Assembly (NCBI RefSeq): GCF_013033515.1
Contig: NZ_WQEG01000002.1
Location: 62,001-126,000 of the forward strand
DNA from: Ruegeria sp. HKCCA6707
GTDB taxonomy: Bacteria > Pseudomonadota > Alphaproteobacteria > Rhodobacterales > Rhodobacteraceae
Direction of reading: 5' to 3'
Length of the DNA stretch: 64,000 bases
Part shown: positions 26,323-35,314 of the stretch, piece by piece
Layout of the letters: each line of letters starts with the position of its first letter
Numbering within the stretch: position 1 is the stretch's first letter
Notes under the pieces: generated by a model
Seen by the model: only the letters and a program-made list of their open reading frames with translations
What the model was told of the DNA's origin: nothing
The model's database searches: none
Position numbers and translations under genes: made by a program

Positions 26323-27759
26323 ATGAATAAAGTCTATCCTGTGATCCTGTGCGGTGGCTCTGGCACGCGTTTGTGGCCCCTGTCGCGAAAAAGCTATCCC
26401 AAGCAGTTCGTCCCTTTGATCGGAGAGACGAGCCTGCTTCAGGACTGCGCTGACCGGTTACAGGGGCCGACTGAAACGCCGTATGCCAAGCCATTGATCC
26501 TGACCAACGAAGCGTTTCGCTTTGTGGTGCCGGAACAATTGGCTTCTGTGGGTATTGATCCCGGTCCGGTCCTGATCGAACCGGACGGGCGCAACACGGC
26601 ACCCGCCGTCCTGGCTGCGGCACTGCACCTGGCGGCAAGCGACCCGGATGGCGTGATGATCGTAGCACCCTCGGATCATGTTGTGCCCGACAAAGCGGCC
26701 TTTCATGCGGCCGTGGAAAAGGGTCTGACGGCAATCACCGAGCGCAAGGATCTGGTGACCTTCGGGATCACACCGGATCGCCCGGAAACCGGCTATGGTT
26801 ATCTGAAACTCAGCCAGAAACCGGATCAATCGGGCCTGCCTGTCGCTTTGGAACAGTTTGTGGAAAAACCGGATTTGGCCACAGCAGAGGCAATGGTGGC
26901 CGATGGCAGTTTCTTGTGGAATTCGGGCATCTTCCTGTTTGCCGTGCGCGACATTATCGCAGCGTTCGAAACGCACGCACCGGAACTGATGCAGCCGGTG
27001 CGCCAAGCGGTCGAAAAGGCGCAAAGCGATCTGGGCTTTTTGCGCCTGGATCCAGAGGCCTGGAACGCGGTTCAGGACATCTCGATCGACTATGCGGTTA
27101 TGGAGAAAGCCGGCAACCTCAGCGTTGTACCCTACGCGTCAGGCTGGTCCGATGTGGGCAGTTGGTCTGCGGTGCAAGAGCTTAGCAATCCCGACGCAAA
27201 CGGCGTGGCTACAACCGGTGAGGTCACGACAATCGACTGTCAGAACGTCCTCGTCCGCTCGGAATCTCCGGCGCAAGAGGTTGTTGCGATGGGGCTTGAG
27301 AACGTGATCACCGTCGCCATGCCCGATGCGGTGCTGGTGGCCAGCATGGACAAGGCGCAGGATGTTAAACAGGCGGTCGCCGCGCTGAAAGCCAAAGGCG
27401 CCAAACAGGCCGAACAATTGCCGGTGGATCACCGACCCTGGGGCTGGTTCGAAAGCCTGGTGATCGGTGACCGGTTTCAGGTCAAACGCATTCATGTGCA
27501 TCCCGGTGCCGCGCTGAGCCTGCAATCGCATCACCACCGTTCTGAACATTGGATCGTGGTGGAAGGCACAGCAAAGGTCACCATTGATGAAGAGGTCAAG
27601 CTGGTCTCGGAAAACCAGTCGGTTTATATCCCGCTGGGCGCGGTTCACCGGATGGAGAACCCAGGCAAAGTGCCAATGGTACTGATCGAGGTTCAGACCG
27701 GTGCCTATCTGGGCGAAGATGATATCGTCCGCTACGAAGACATCTACGCACGCAGTTAA
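26323..27759 (+). CDS. manC: Mannose-1-phosphate guanylyltransferase / mannose-6-phosphate isomerase
   Basis: Bifunctional type II enzyme making GDP-mannose. The nucleotidyltransferase domain (1 to about 285) has GGSGTRLWPLSRKSYPKQ. A C-terminal cupin isomerase domain (about 355-470) has RPWGWFE, HPGAALSLQSHHHRSEHW and VYIPLGAVHRMEN. I start at ATG 26323 (MNKVYPVIL) rather than an earlier in-frame ATG at 26287, because family homology begins there and AAAGGCAG precedes it. It supplies the substrate for the gmd/fcl pair. Confidence 0.92.
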   Translation: MNKVYPVILCGGSGTRLWPLSRKSYPKQFVPLIGETSLLQDCADRLQGPTETPYAKPLILTNEAFRFVVPEQLASVGIDPGPVLIEPDGRNTAPAVLAAALHLAASDPDGVMIVAPSDHVVPDKAAFHAAVEKGLTAITERKDLVTFGITPDRPETGYGYLKLSQKPDQSGLPVALEQFVEKPDLATAEAMVADGSFLWNSGIFLFAVRDIIAAFETHAPELMQPVRQAVEKAQSDLGFLRLDPEAWNAVQDISIDYAVMEKAGNLSVVPYASGWSDVGSWSAVQELSNPDANGVATTGEVTTIDCQNVLVRSESPAQEVVAMGLENVITVAMPDAVLVASMDKAQDVKQAVAALKAKGAKQAEQLPVDHRPWGWFESLVIGDRFQVKRIHVHPGAALSLQSHHHRSEHWIVVEGTAKVTIDEEVKLVSENQSVYIPLGAVHRMENPGKVPMVLIEVQTGAYLGEDDIVRYEDIYARS

Positions 27760-27764
27760 CACGC

Positions 27765-27788
27765 GGGCAGGAGCCTTGGCCCCTGCCC
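27765..27788 (+). terminator. Stem-loop after manC
   Basis: GGGCAGGAGCC (27765-27775) pairs with GGCCCCTGCCC (27778-27788), with one mismatch and a two-base turn, five bases after the manC stop. The stem is strong, but no T-run follows, so it may be a processing or Rho-assisted end. Confidence 0.55.
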
Positions 27789-27914
27789 CAAACAGCGGCT
27801 CAAACCTTTCCAAATCCTAATCCGGGCGTTCGGCCTGGTCAGGCGGGATTCATGCGCGTCACGGCAGTGTGGCGCGCAATCAGCGCCGGACCGACAGCCA
27901 CAGGAGGATGCCCG

Positions 27915-28991
27915 ATGTCGCAAAACTCACCCCGTTTGAAACTGCCGTTTCTTCAACCGTCACAGGCCCAGAAACACGTCACCCATAACGAGGCCCTGCG
28001 CGAGCTGGATCTGGTGGTGCAGTTGAGCTTAGTCACGATGAACGCAGCAACGCCCCCTGCGGTGCCGTCCCAGGGCGACATTCATGCCTTGGGCGCGGCA
28101 CCCTCAGCGGAATGGGCCGATCACGGTGGCGAGCTTGCCGCGTGGTTGGACAATGCCTGGCATTTTGTAACGCCCGCCCAAGGCTGGCGCGCCTGGGATC
28201 AATCCGCGGGTCAGTTGAAGGTTTGGGATGGCAGCGCGTGGAACGATCCGCCGCTTTCGACGCAAAACTTGCCCGGTGTTGGGATCGCGACCACTTCGGA
28301 CAGCACCAACCGCCTGTCGGTGCGTGGCCCGGCCACATTGCTGAGCCATGATGGGGCAGGACATCAGCTGAAGATCAACAAGGCAGGCGCAGGCGATACC
28401 GCATCGCTGTTGTTTCAATCGAACTGGACCGGCCATGCCGAAATGGGTCTGGCGGGCAATACCGGGTTTTCGATCAAAGTGTCTGCTGATGGCAGCACCT
28501 GGAATGATGCGCTGGCGTTCGACCCGGCGACGGGCGTTGCCAGCGGGACGGCGGTGCAAAGCAGCGCCGACGACACCACTACAGGGCGTCTGATGCGGGC
28601 CGATTACGGCTATGGTCCCGGCAATCTTTTGGGCACGGTCTCGGAAAGCGGCGGCACGCCCACAGGCGCGGTGATTGAGCGCGGGTCGAACGCCAACGGA
28701 GACTATGTGCGTTTTGCCGATGGAACGCAGATCTGCACGGTGACGCTTTCGGCGGTTGACTGCACCAATGCCACCGGCGCGCTGTTTGCCAGCGCCGTGT
28801 TCACCTGGGATTTCCCGATGGGTTTCGCCACAAGCGCCACCCCTGCCGTCAGCGGTGCGGCTGGTGCAGCGAGCCGTTTTCTGGGCCTCGACGCGCCATC
28901 TGGCACGCAAGCCAGCGGTCAAGTCCTGTCGGCGGTATCAGACCCAACCCAGCTGGCCCCCACTCTGGTGGCCATTGGTCGCTGGGTCTGA
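27915..28991 (+). CDS. DUF2793 protein, related to gene-transfer-agent head spikes
   Basis: Contains an N-terminal DUF2793 domain (residues about 3-105: RLKLPFLQPSQAQKHVTHNEAL, later AWDQSAGQLKVWDGSAW). A beta-rich C-terminal half follows (YGYGPGNLLGTVSESGG and after). From memory, a DUF2793 protein is one of the head-spike proteins of the Rhodobacter capsulatus gene transfer agent that bind the host capsule; this needs a database check. AGGAGG precedes ATG 27915. No other phage or GTA gene is nearby. It sits between manC and fcl in a surface-sugar cluster, suggesting a polysaccharide-binding or surface role. Function unproven. Confidence 0.7.
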   Translation: MSQNSPRLKLPFLQPSQAQKHVTHNEALRELDLVVQLSLVTMNAATPPAVPSQGDIHALGAAPSAEWADHGGELAAWLDNAWHFVTPAQGWRAWDQSAGQLKVWDGSAWNDPPLSTQNLPGVGIATTSDSTNRLSVRGPATLLSHDGAGHQLKINKAGAGDTASLLFQSNWTGHAEMGLAGNTGFSIKVSADGSTWNDALAFDPATGVASGTAVQSSADDTTTGRLMRADYGYGPGNLLGTVSESGGTPTGAVIERGSNANGDYVRFADGTQICTVTLSAVDCTNATGALFASAVFTWDFPMGFATSATPAVSGAAGAASRFLGLDAPSGTQASGQVLSAVSDPTQLAPTLVAIGRWV

Positions 28992-29009
28992 AGCTGGTTT
29001 TTCAGGCGG

Positions 29010-29987
29010 TTACTTGGACCGGATCTCGGTATCCGCCTGATCCAGGAACCAGGCATAGGTTTCGCGAATACCGTCCTCAAGGCCAATACCTGCGCGCCAG
29101 CCCATATCGGCCAGGCGCGATACGTCCATCAGCTTGCGCAGGGTGCCGTCGGGCTTGCTGACATCCTGCGTGATACGGCCCGTAAATCCGGTGGTCTTCG
29201 CCACCATCGCCGCTAGCTCTGCGATTGAGACATCCTGACCGCAACCCACGTTGATATGGCTCAGCATCGGTTCGGTATTGGCCTCGTAAACATCACGCGG
29301 CAGATCCAGCACGAACAAAGACGCCTCGGCCATGTCGTCCACATGCAGGAACTCGCGCCGGGGTTTGCCAGTGCCCCAGATCACCACCTCATCCAGCCCG
29401 TCACGCTGCGCTTCGTGGAAACGGCGTATCAGAGCGGGCAGAACATGGCTGTTTTCGGGGTGGAAGTTATCGCCTGGGCCATAAAGGTTGGTCGGCATGA
29501 CCGAGCGGTAGTCGACCCCGTGCTGCCGGTTATAGCTTTCACACAGTTTGATCCCGGCGATTTTCGCGACTGCATAGGGCTCATTCGTGGGCTCCAGCAC
29601 ACCGGTCAACAGCGCATCTTCGCGCATCGGCTGTGGCACCGCACGCGGATAAATGCACGAGCTGCCCAGTTGCAGCAGATGTTTGACCCCAGCGTCAAAG
29701 GCCTGATGGATCACGTTACATTCGATCATCAGGTTGTCGTAGATGAAATCCGCAGGATAGGTGTTGTTGGCATGAATGCCGCCCACCTTGGCAGCCGCCA
29801 GTATGACCACATCGGGGTGTTCCGCCTGCATGAAGTCGCGCACCTGCGCCTGGCTGGTCAGATCCAGCTCGGCATGGGTGCGTGTGATCAGCTCCAACGC
29901 CTCACCTTCGGCCTGACATGCTTGCAAACGACGCAAGATCGCGCCACCCACCATGCCGCGATGGCCTGCTACATAGATCTTGCGCAT
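29010..29987 (-). CDS. fcl: GDP-L-fucose synthase
   Basis: Epimerase/reductase converting GDP-4-keto-6-deoxymannose to GDP-L-fucose with NADPH. It has Rossmann motif GHRGMVGGA, catalytic YAVAK, and family stretches [15 protein letters not shown] and [20 protein letters not shown]. Length 325. It follows gmd after 13 bases in one operon and converges with the DUF2793 gene. Confidence 0.95.
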   Translation of the reverse strand: MRKIYVAGHRGMVGGAILRRLQACQAEGEALELITRTHAELDLTSQAQVRDFMQAEHPDVVILAAAKVGGIHANNTYPADFIYDNLMIECNVIHQAFDAGVKHLLQLGSSCIYPRAVPQPMREDALLTGVLEPTNEPYAVAKIAGIKLCESYNRQHGVDYRSVMPTNLYGPGDNFHPENSHVLPALIRRFHEAQRDGLDEVVIWGTGKPRREFLHVDDMAEASLFVLDLPRDVYEANTEPMLSHINVGCGQDVSIAELAAMVAKTTGFTGRITQDVSKPDGTLRKLMDVSRLADMGWRAGIGLEDGIRETYAWFLDQADTEIRSK

Positions 29988-30000
29988 CGCAAACCCCTCC

Positions 30001-31125
30001 TCAGCCGTTTTCCAGGCTGACCGGCAGGTCGAACCCGTGCTCTTTCAGCAGCGCGTGGCGTTTGGCGGTTTTCAGATCTTCGACCACCATCTCGGCGCAC
30101 ATCTCTTGCACGGTCAGTTCCGGAACCCAGCCCAGCTTGGCCTTGGCGTTGCTGGGATCACCCAGAAGCGTCTCAACTTCGGCAGGGCGGAAATACTGGG
30201 GGTCGATGCGCATGACCACGTCGCCCACCTTCAGCGCCGGAGCATTGTCGCCCTCAATCGCGGTCACGGTGGCGATTTCATCAACGCCGGAACCGGAGAA
30301 TTCCAGCGTCACGCCCAGTTCGGCTGCGGACCATTCAATGAACTGACGCACGGAGTATTGCACTCCAGTCGCGATGACAAAATCTTCGGGTGTGTCCTGC
30401 TGCAGCATCATCCACTGCATCCGCACATAATCCTTGGCATGGCCCCAATCGCGCAGGCTGTCGATATTGCCCATATAAAGACAACTCTCAAGCCCCTGGG
30501 CGATATTGGCCAAGCCACGCGTGATCTTGCGGGTTACGAAGGTTTCCCCCCGACGCGGGCTTTCGTGGTTAAACAGGATGCCGTTGCAGGCATACATGCC
30601 ATAGGCCTCGCGGTAGTTCACCGTGATCCAATAGGAATAGAGCTTGGCCACAGCATAAGGCGAGCGCGGGTGAAACGGTGTGGTTTCCCGCTGCGGGGTT
30701 TCCTGTACAAGACCATAAAGCTCGGACGTTGAGGCCTGATAGAAACGGGTCTTTTTCTCAAGCCCGAGAAACCGGATCGCTTCCAGCAAACGCAGGGTCC
30801 CGATGGCATCAACGTCGGCGGTGTATTCGGGCGATTCAAAGCTGACCGCCACATGCGATTGCGCGCCAAGGTTATAAACCTCGTCGGGCTGAACCTCCTG
30901 AATGATGCGCGTCAGGTTCGACGTATCGCTCAGATCACCATAATGCAGACGCAGCTTTGGGTTTGGCTCGTGCGGATCCTGATAGATATGGTCGATCCGT
31001 TGCGTGTTGAACGAAGACGCTCGCCGTTTGATCCCGTGCACCTCATATCCCTTGGCCAGCAGAAATTCGGCGAGATACGAGCCGTCCTGACCGGTAATGC
31101 CGGTGATCAATGCTGTCTTGGTCAT
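30001..31125 (-). CDS. gmd: GDP-mannose 4,6-dehydratase
   Basis: First step from GDP-mannose to GDP-fucose or other 6-deoxyhexoses. It has [15 protein letters not shown] at the N-terminus, [10 protein letters not shown], and catalytic YAVAK in [12 protein letters not shown]. The later stretch [14 protein letters not shown] ([15 protein letters not shown]) is typical of Gmd. Length 374 is normal. It depends on manC for substrate. Confidence 0.96.
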   Translation of the reverse strand: MTKTALITGITGQDGSYLAEFLLAKGYEVHGIKRRASSFNTQRIDHIYQDPHEPNPKLRLHYGDLSDTSNLTRIIQEVQPDEVYNLGAQSHVAVSFESPEYTADVDAIGTLRLLEAIRFLGLEKKTRFYQASTSELYGLVQETPQRETTPFHPRSPYAVAKLYSYWITVNYREAYGMYACNGILFNHESPRRGETFVTRKITRGLANIAQGLESCLYMGNIDSLRDWGHAKDYVRMQWMMLQQDTPEDFVIATGVQYSVRQFIEWSAAELGVTLEFSGSGVDEIATVTAIEGDNAPALKVGDVVMRIDPQYFRPAEVETLLGDPSNAKAKLGWVPELTVQEMCAEMVVEDLKTAKRHALLKEHGFDLPVSLENG

Positions 31126-31285
31126 AGATGTGTCCTATTCGATGCTAAATCCGTCTTTGTCGCCCAAAAACAGGATCATTGCGCCGAATGCAACCCAACC
31201 TGAGCGTCAGGCATTGAATCCGGCGGAACTTTCCCCGAGTGTGTGCGCGCCAGCATCGGTATTGAGTAACAAAGGATATTAACGA
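31126..31285. promoter_or_regulatory. Divergent promoter region between gmd and ugd
   Basis: A 160-bp gap separating two outward-reading sugar-nucleotide operons. It contains a small perfect inverted repeat CTGA-GCG-TCAG near 31200-31210. AAAGGA lies 7-8 bases before the ugd ATG. No clear sigma-70 promoter could be fixed by eye. Confidence 0.35.
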
Positions 31286-32590
31286 ATGCGTATTGCGATG
31301 ATTGGCACCGGTTATGTCGGCCTGGTGTCGGGAGTGTGTTTTTCAGATTTTGGCCATGACGTCATTTGTGTCGACAAGGCCGCCAGCAAGATCGAGATGC
31401 TGCAATCCGGTGAGGTTCCGATTTTTGAACCGGGACTGGATGTGTTGATGGCCAAGAACGTGGCTGCGGGTCGGCTCAGCTTTACAACAGATCTGGCCGC
31501 TGCGGTGGATGGGGCCGACGCGGTGTTCATCGCGGTCGGAACGCCCACGCGGCGCGGGGATGGTCATGCAGATCTGACCTATGTGATGGCAGCCGCCGAG
31601 GAAATTGCACATGCGCTGACCGACTACACTGTTGTCGTGACCAAATCGACGGTTCCGGTGGGTACCAACCGTCAAGTGCATCAGGTGATCTCGGCAGCTA
31701 ATCCCAATGCCGCTTTTGATGTGGCCTCTAACCCGGAATTTCTGCGTGAAGGCGCGGCGATTGACGATTTCATGCGCCCCGACCGTGTCGTTGTCGGGGT
31801 CGAAAACGACCGGGCCGCAGATGTCATGGCCGAGATCTACCGCCCGCTCTACCTGCGCGACTTCCCGATCCTCACTACCGATCTGGAAAGCGCTGAGATG
31901 ATCAAATACGCGGCCAACGCCTTTCTGGCGACCAAGATCACCTTCATCAACGAAATCGCTGGGCTCTGCGAACGGGTTGGTGCCGATGTGAAAGAGGTGT
32001 CACGCGGGATGGGCCTGGACGGGCGGATCGGCAACAAGTTCCTGCATGCCGGCCCCGGCTATGGTGGGTCGTGTTTCCCCAAGGACACCGCTGCTTTGGC
32101 CCGGATCGGGCAGGATCATGCGCACCCGATGCAGATCACCGAAACCGTCATGCGGGTGAATGACGAAGTCAAAAAGCGGATGATCGAAAAGATCCGCGAG
32201 GCTTGCAACGACAGTTTCAACGGCAAGACCATCACCATTCTGGGTGTGACCTTCAAACCCAATACCGATGACATGCGCGAGGCGCCATCGCTGTCGATCG
32301 TCCCTGCCCTGATCGGTGGCGGCGCGCAGGTCCGCGTGGTTGATCCGCAAGGCCGCGCCGAAGGCGAAGAGCTGTTGCCGGGCGTACACTGGGCCGATGA
32401 TCCCTATCAAGCGGCCAAGGATGCCGACGCTGTGGTATTGCTCACCGAATGGAACGAATTCCGCGCGCTCAACCTTGCCGATCTGGCACAGGCAATGAAA
32501 ACCCCCCGCATGGTCGATTTGCGCAACATCTACTCGAAACGTTCAGCGCTGAAATCCGGGTTCGAGACTTATGTAGGTGTTGGGCGGTGA
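31286..32590 (+). CDS. ugd: UDP-glucose 6-dehydrogenase
   Basis: Oxidises UDP-glucose to UDP-glucuronate with two NAD+. The N-terminal Rossmann fold has GTGYVGLVSGVC, and the catalytic Cys lies in GYGGSCFPKDT. The C-terminal nucleotide-binding part has VTFKPNTDDMREAPS. At 434 residues it is a typical bacterial Ugd/RkpK. Together with galU it gives UDP-glucuronate for an acidic polysaccharide. Confidence 0.95.
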   Translation: MRIAMIGTGYVGLVSGVCFSDFGHDVICVDKAASKIEMLQSGEVPIFEPGLDVLMAKNVAAGRLSFTTDLAAAVDGADAVFIAVGTPTRRGDGHADLTYVMAAAEEIAHALTDYTVVVTKSTVPVGTNRQVHQVISAANPNAAFDVASNPEFLREGAAIDDFMRPDRVVVGVENDRAADVMAEIYRPLYLRDFPILTTDLESAEMIKYAANAFLATKITFINEIAGLCERVGADVKEVSRGMGLDGRIGNKFLHAGPGYGGSCFPKDTAALARIGQDHAHPMQITETVMRVNDEVKKRMIEKIREACNDSFNGKTITILGVTFKPNTDDMREAPSLSIVPALIGGGAQVRVVDPQGRAEGEELLPGVHWADDPYQAAKDADAVVLLTEWNEFRALNLADLAQAMKTPRMVDLRNIYSKRSALKSGFETYVGVGR

Positions 32591-32736
32591 TGTCGAACCT
32601 GGCCGCAGGCCGCTAAAGCCATTCATTTGAGGATTGGTCATCACAACGGAGCCAATGTCGTTGTTGTTCCCGCGTGCGAAAAAGCCAGGTCAGGTCAAAC
32701 CACGGTTCGCGCGATCTTTAGTGGCAGAATGAATTA

Positions 32737-32762
32737 CGGCCCGCCATCACTACGGCGGGCCG
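32737..32762. terminator. Strong stem-loop between ugd and the autotransporter remnant
   Basis: CGGCCCGCC (32737-32745) and GGCGGGCCG (32754-32762) are perfect reverse complements around an 8-base loop. It lies 147 bases after ugd and 19 bases beyond the minus-strand remnant stop. On the minus strand TAATTCATTC follows, so it reads best as the old terminator of the truncated autotransporter gene. It could work in both directions. Confidence 0.6.
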
Positions 32763-32780
32763 CGATGCTTCGTAGGACCT

Positions 32781-33085
32781 TCAGAAACGGAACTCGATTC
32801 CGATGTTTCCACCAAAGGTATAGTCGCCTGAACTGCTGCCGAATCCGGTTTCTCCGGTGACCTCGGCAAACAGACTAGTTCTGGACGATACGGCCACATT
32901 GCCGCCCAGGGTCAGACCAGCCGTGTTCGCCCCGCGCTCGGTCAGGACCGTATTCTGCCCGAAGGCAACAGACGTTTCATTTTCGAAAGCATGGTAATAG
33001 TCGGCCTGACCAAACAGAACCGCATCGCCAGCCAATGTGTGTTCGGCGCGCAGACCCATCGCAAACGACCATCCTGCGCGCGGCT
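32781..33085 (-). pseudogene. Remnant of an autotransporter beta-barrel (C-terminal end only)
   Basis: The last ~100 residues of an outer-membrane autotransporter domain. It shows RAEHTLAGDAVLFGQADYYH, alternating beta-strand pattern, LFAEVTGETGFG and the final FGGNIGIEFRF with the C-terminal Phe needed for Bam recognition. An ATG at 33057-33059 would give 92 residues. In-frame codons upstream (PRAGWSFA) still look like family sequence, back to a TAG near 33086. The passenger, signal peptide and most barrel strands are missing. It cannot work as a secreted protein. The break lies beside the inverted repeat at 33093-33129. Confidence 0.75.
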
Positions 33086-33092
33086 ACATCAT

Positions 33093-33129
33093 CTACCGGT
33101 CCGCTTGCGCAACGCAAACCGACCGGTAG
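33093..33129. repeat. Long hairpin at the edge of the Tct/acid-sugar cluster
   Basis: CTACCGGTC (33093-33101) and GACCGGTAG (33121-33129) are perfect reverse complements. Inside the loop TTGCG and CGCAA also pair, giving an extended imperfect stem. It lies 23 bases past the tctA stop, so it could be the tctA terminator, although no T-run follows. It also marks the boundary where the autotransporter homology stops, so it may be a recombination scar. Confidence 0.5.
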
Positions 33130-33151
33130 GAATTTTGAAAACACCAGACGA

Positions 33152-34678
33152 TCAGGCGTTGCCGACGTTGGCGCGGTCTTTTTTCTTCAAGAGGGTCATC
33201 GCAATCGGGACGATGATGATCGTGAGAAGAATGATGGACAGAACCAAAGACACCGGACGCTGCCAGAAGAGGTTCATGGTTCCCTGCGAAATGATGTAGG
33301 TTTGCAGGAAAGTTTCTTCTGCCATTGAGCCCAACACCAGAGCCAAGACGGTCGCTGCAGGTGAATAGCCATAGCTTTTCATCGCAAAGCCGACCAAGCC
33401 ACTGAGCACAAGAATCCAGGTCTCGATGATGCTCGCGTTGATCGCATAGGCACCGATGATACACAGCAATACGATGACGGGCACCACGTTGACATAAGGA
33501 ATGTCCAAGAACTTTACGAAAAGCGGGATGGCGAAAATGCTCATCGCGATCAGGATCATATTGCCCAGATACATGCTGGCAATCAGTCCCCAGACGAATT
33601 CCGGGTCGTTGACGATCAGCAACGGACCGGGCTGCAAGCCCCACATCAGGAACGCGCCAAGCAGAACCGCGGTCGCGCCAGAGCCGGGAATACCCAGCGA
33701 CAGCAGTGGAACCATAGCGCCAGCAGACGCCGCGTTGTTTGCAGCTTCAGGCGCAACCAGCCCACGCATTTCACCTTTGCCGAATTTCTCGGGATCTTTG
33801 GCGACTTTCTTTTCGACCGAATACCCGATGATCGACCCAAGCGTAGCGCCCGATCCCGGCAGCACGCCAGCGATGAAACCGATGGCCGATCCACGCCAGA
33901 ATGTCCAACGCGACTCGTAGTAGTCTTGTTTGTTGGGCCAAAACTCCTTGTCACGAAAGCTGACCCGAAGCCGTTTTGCAGGTTGCCGGTGCTGGCCATT
34001 GAGGATGCAATGCAGCAACTCGCCAATACCGAAAAGGCCAATGGCAACGGCGACAAAATAGACACCGCCAATCAGCTCTGCTGAACCAAAGGTATAGCGT
34101 TGCTGGCCGCTCATGACGTCAACGCCAACTGTACCGATGGCAAAACCGATCAGGGCCGAGATAAAGCCTTTGAACTTGTTGTCCCCCATCATGGTGGTCA
34201 GCATGAGCAAACCGACCGCGATGATCAGAAAATATTCGGATGGACCAAAAGAGGCAGCAAAATTGGCAAGCGAAGGCGCCAACGCTGTGATGAGGATAAC
34301 GCCGATGGTTCCACCAAAGAACGATGCAATGGCCTGCATTACCAGCGCGGGCCCCGCGCGGCCCTTTTGGGCGAGTGGATAGCCATCAATCGTTGATGCA
34401 ACGGTCGCCGATTCACCGGGTGTATTGATCAGGATCGACGTAATCGTGCCCCCGTACATCGAGCCATAGTAGATACCCGCGAGCATGATGATCGCGATAG
34501 TGGGCGTCAGCCCGAACGTCATTGGAATAAGCACCGCGATCCCAGCGGCCGGACCGAAGCCCGGAAAGAGACCGACGATCATTCCAAGGAACGCGCCGAT
34601 GACAAGAAAAAGAAAGCCCTCTGGCGAAGCAGCAACGCTTAATCCAAGCGAGAGGTTTGCAGCGATTTCAGCAAGCAT
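33152..34678 (-). CDS. tctA: Tripartite tricarboxylate transporter large permease
   Basis: TctA-family inner-membrane protein with about 12 helices, 508 residues. It has the conserved FPGFGPAAGIAVLIPMTFGL and GILPGSGATLGSIIGYSVEKK motifs of the two half-repeats, and LGIPGSGATAVLLGA. It works with the small permease and periplasmic receptor genes upstream in the same operon. Next to acid-sugar catabolic genes, its substrate is more likely a C4-C6 sugar acid or related carboxylate than citrate (inference). Confidence 0.93.
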   Translation of the reverse strand: MLAEIAANLSLGLSVAASPEGFLFLVIGAFLGMIVGLFPGFGPAAGIAVLIPMTFGLTPTIAIIMLAGIYYGSMYGGTITSILINTPGESATVASTIDGYPLAQKGRAGPALVMQAIASFFGGTIGVILITALAPSLANFAASFGPSEYFLIIAVGLLMLTTMMGDNKFKGFISALIGFAIGTVGVDVMSGQQRYTFGSAELIGGVYFVAVAIGLFGIGELLHCILNGQHRQPAKRLRVSFRDKEFWPNKQDYYESRWTFWRGSAIGFIAGVLPGSGATLGSIIGYSVEKKVAKDPEKFGKGEMRGLVAPEAANNAASAGAMVPLLSLGIPGSGATAVLLGAFLMWGLQPGPLLIVNDPEFVWGLIASMYLGNMILIAMSIFAIPLFVKFLDIPYVNVVPVIVLLCIIGAYAINASIIETWILVLSGLVGFAMKSYGYSPAATVLALVLGSMAEETFLQTYIISQGTMNLFWQRPVSLVLSIILLTIIIVPIAMTLLKKKDRANVGNA

Positions 34679-34710
34679 GTGATTGGTCCTCTGTCATTCG
34701 TTGTGGCGCG

Positions 34711-35238
34711 TCAGAAGCCAAACGGACTTGTGGGCAACGAGGCGTTCAACAGGATCTTGAACAGCCCGTACAAAAACGCAGGCAGAGCGATGCTGTAGAT
34801 CACATTGCTGATGACCTGTTTGCGGTTGAACGTGAAAAGGAAGACAAGCATGAAGATGACCATTGCAAGGAACGCACCAACAGGCTTCATGATCGCGACC
34901 ATTGCGCAGATGTATATGAAGACAATGAACACATCGCGGCCAAATGCTTGACCACCATCGATGCCATGGGCATCCACACCCAGCGCGTCGGCCTTGGCCT
35001 CGGTTTCAGGATCAGCTTGATGCGAAGGAACAACGCCCGAGCGCACTTGCTCTTGCTCCTCGCGCCAGTCTCCCCACAGGTTGATTGCGCAGGAAATGAC
35101 CATCAACACGCCAATTACGAGAGGGAAGAACCCTGCGGCGGGCCTGCCGGATGAGGTCAAAAGCGTTAATGTGTTGATGCCGTAGAGTGTATAGCCGACA
35201 GCCAAAACAAGCAGTCCAGCGGCGAACCACTTTTTCAT
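34711..35238 (-). CDS. tctB: Tripartite tricarboxylate transporter small permease
   Basis: TctB-family protein of 175 residues with four predicted helices and a central charged loop (about 55-90). It has family features SSGRPAAGFFPLVIGVLM near the N-terminus and KPVGAFLAMVIFMLVF. It lies between the receptor and the large permease, 32 bases before tctA. Confidence 0.87.
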   Translation of the reverse strand: MKKWFAAGLLVLAVGYTLYGINTLTLLTSSGRPAAGFFPLVIGVLMVISCAINLWGDWREEQEQVRSGVVPSHQADPETEAKADALGVDAHGIDGGQAFGRDVFIVFIYICAMVAIMKPVGAFLAMVIFMLVFLFTFNRKQVISNVIYSIALPAFLYGLFKILLNASLPTSPFGF

Positions 35239-35276
35239 CGGATCTCCCCCCTTTCCGATTGGAGTTAGACAGCAAA

Positions 35277-35300
35277 CGGGCGCCCCCGAGGGAGCGCCCG
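35277..35300 (-). terminator. Intra-operon stem-loop between receptor and permease genes
   Basis: CGGGCGC (35277-35283) pairs with GCGCCCG (35294-35300), with a further two-base-pair inner stem. On the minus strand it lies 15 bases after the receptor stop and is followed by TTTGCTGTCT. Such partial terminators commonly make the receptor more abundant than the permeases. Confidence 0.55.
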
Positions 35301-35314
35301 CGATTGTACATTGA

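Noticed and set aside
27915..28991. Prophage or complete gene transfer agent cluster
   Set aside because: Only the DUF2793 gene is present; there are no terminase, portal, capsid or tail genes nearby.
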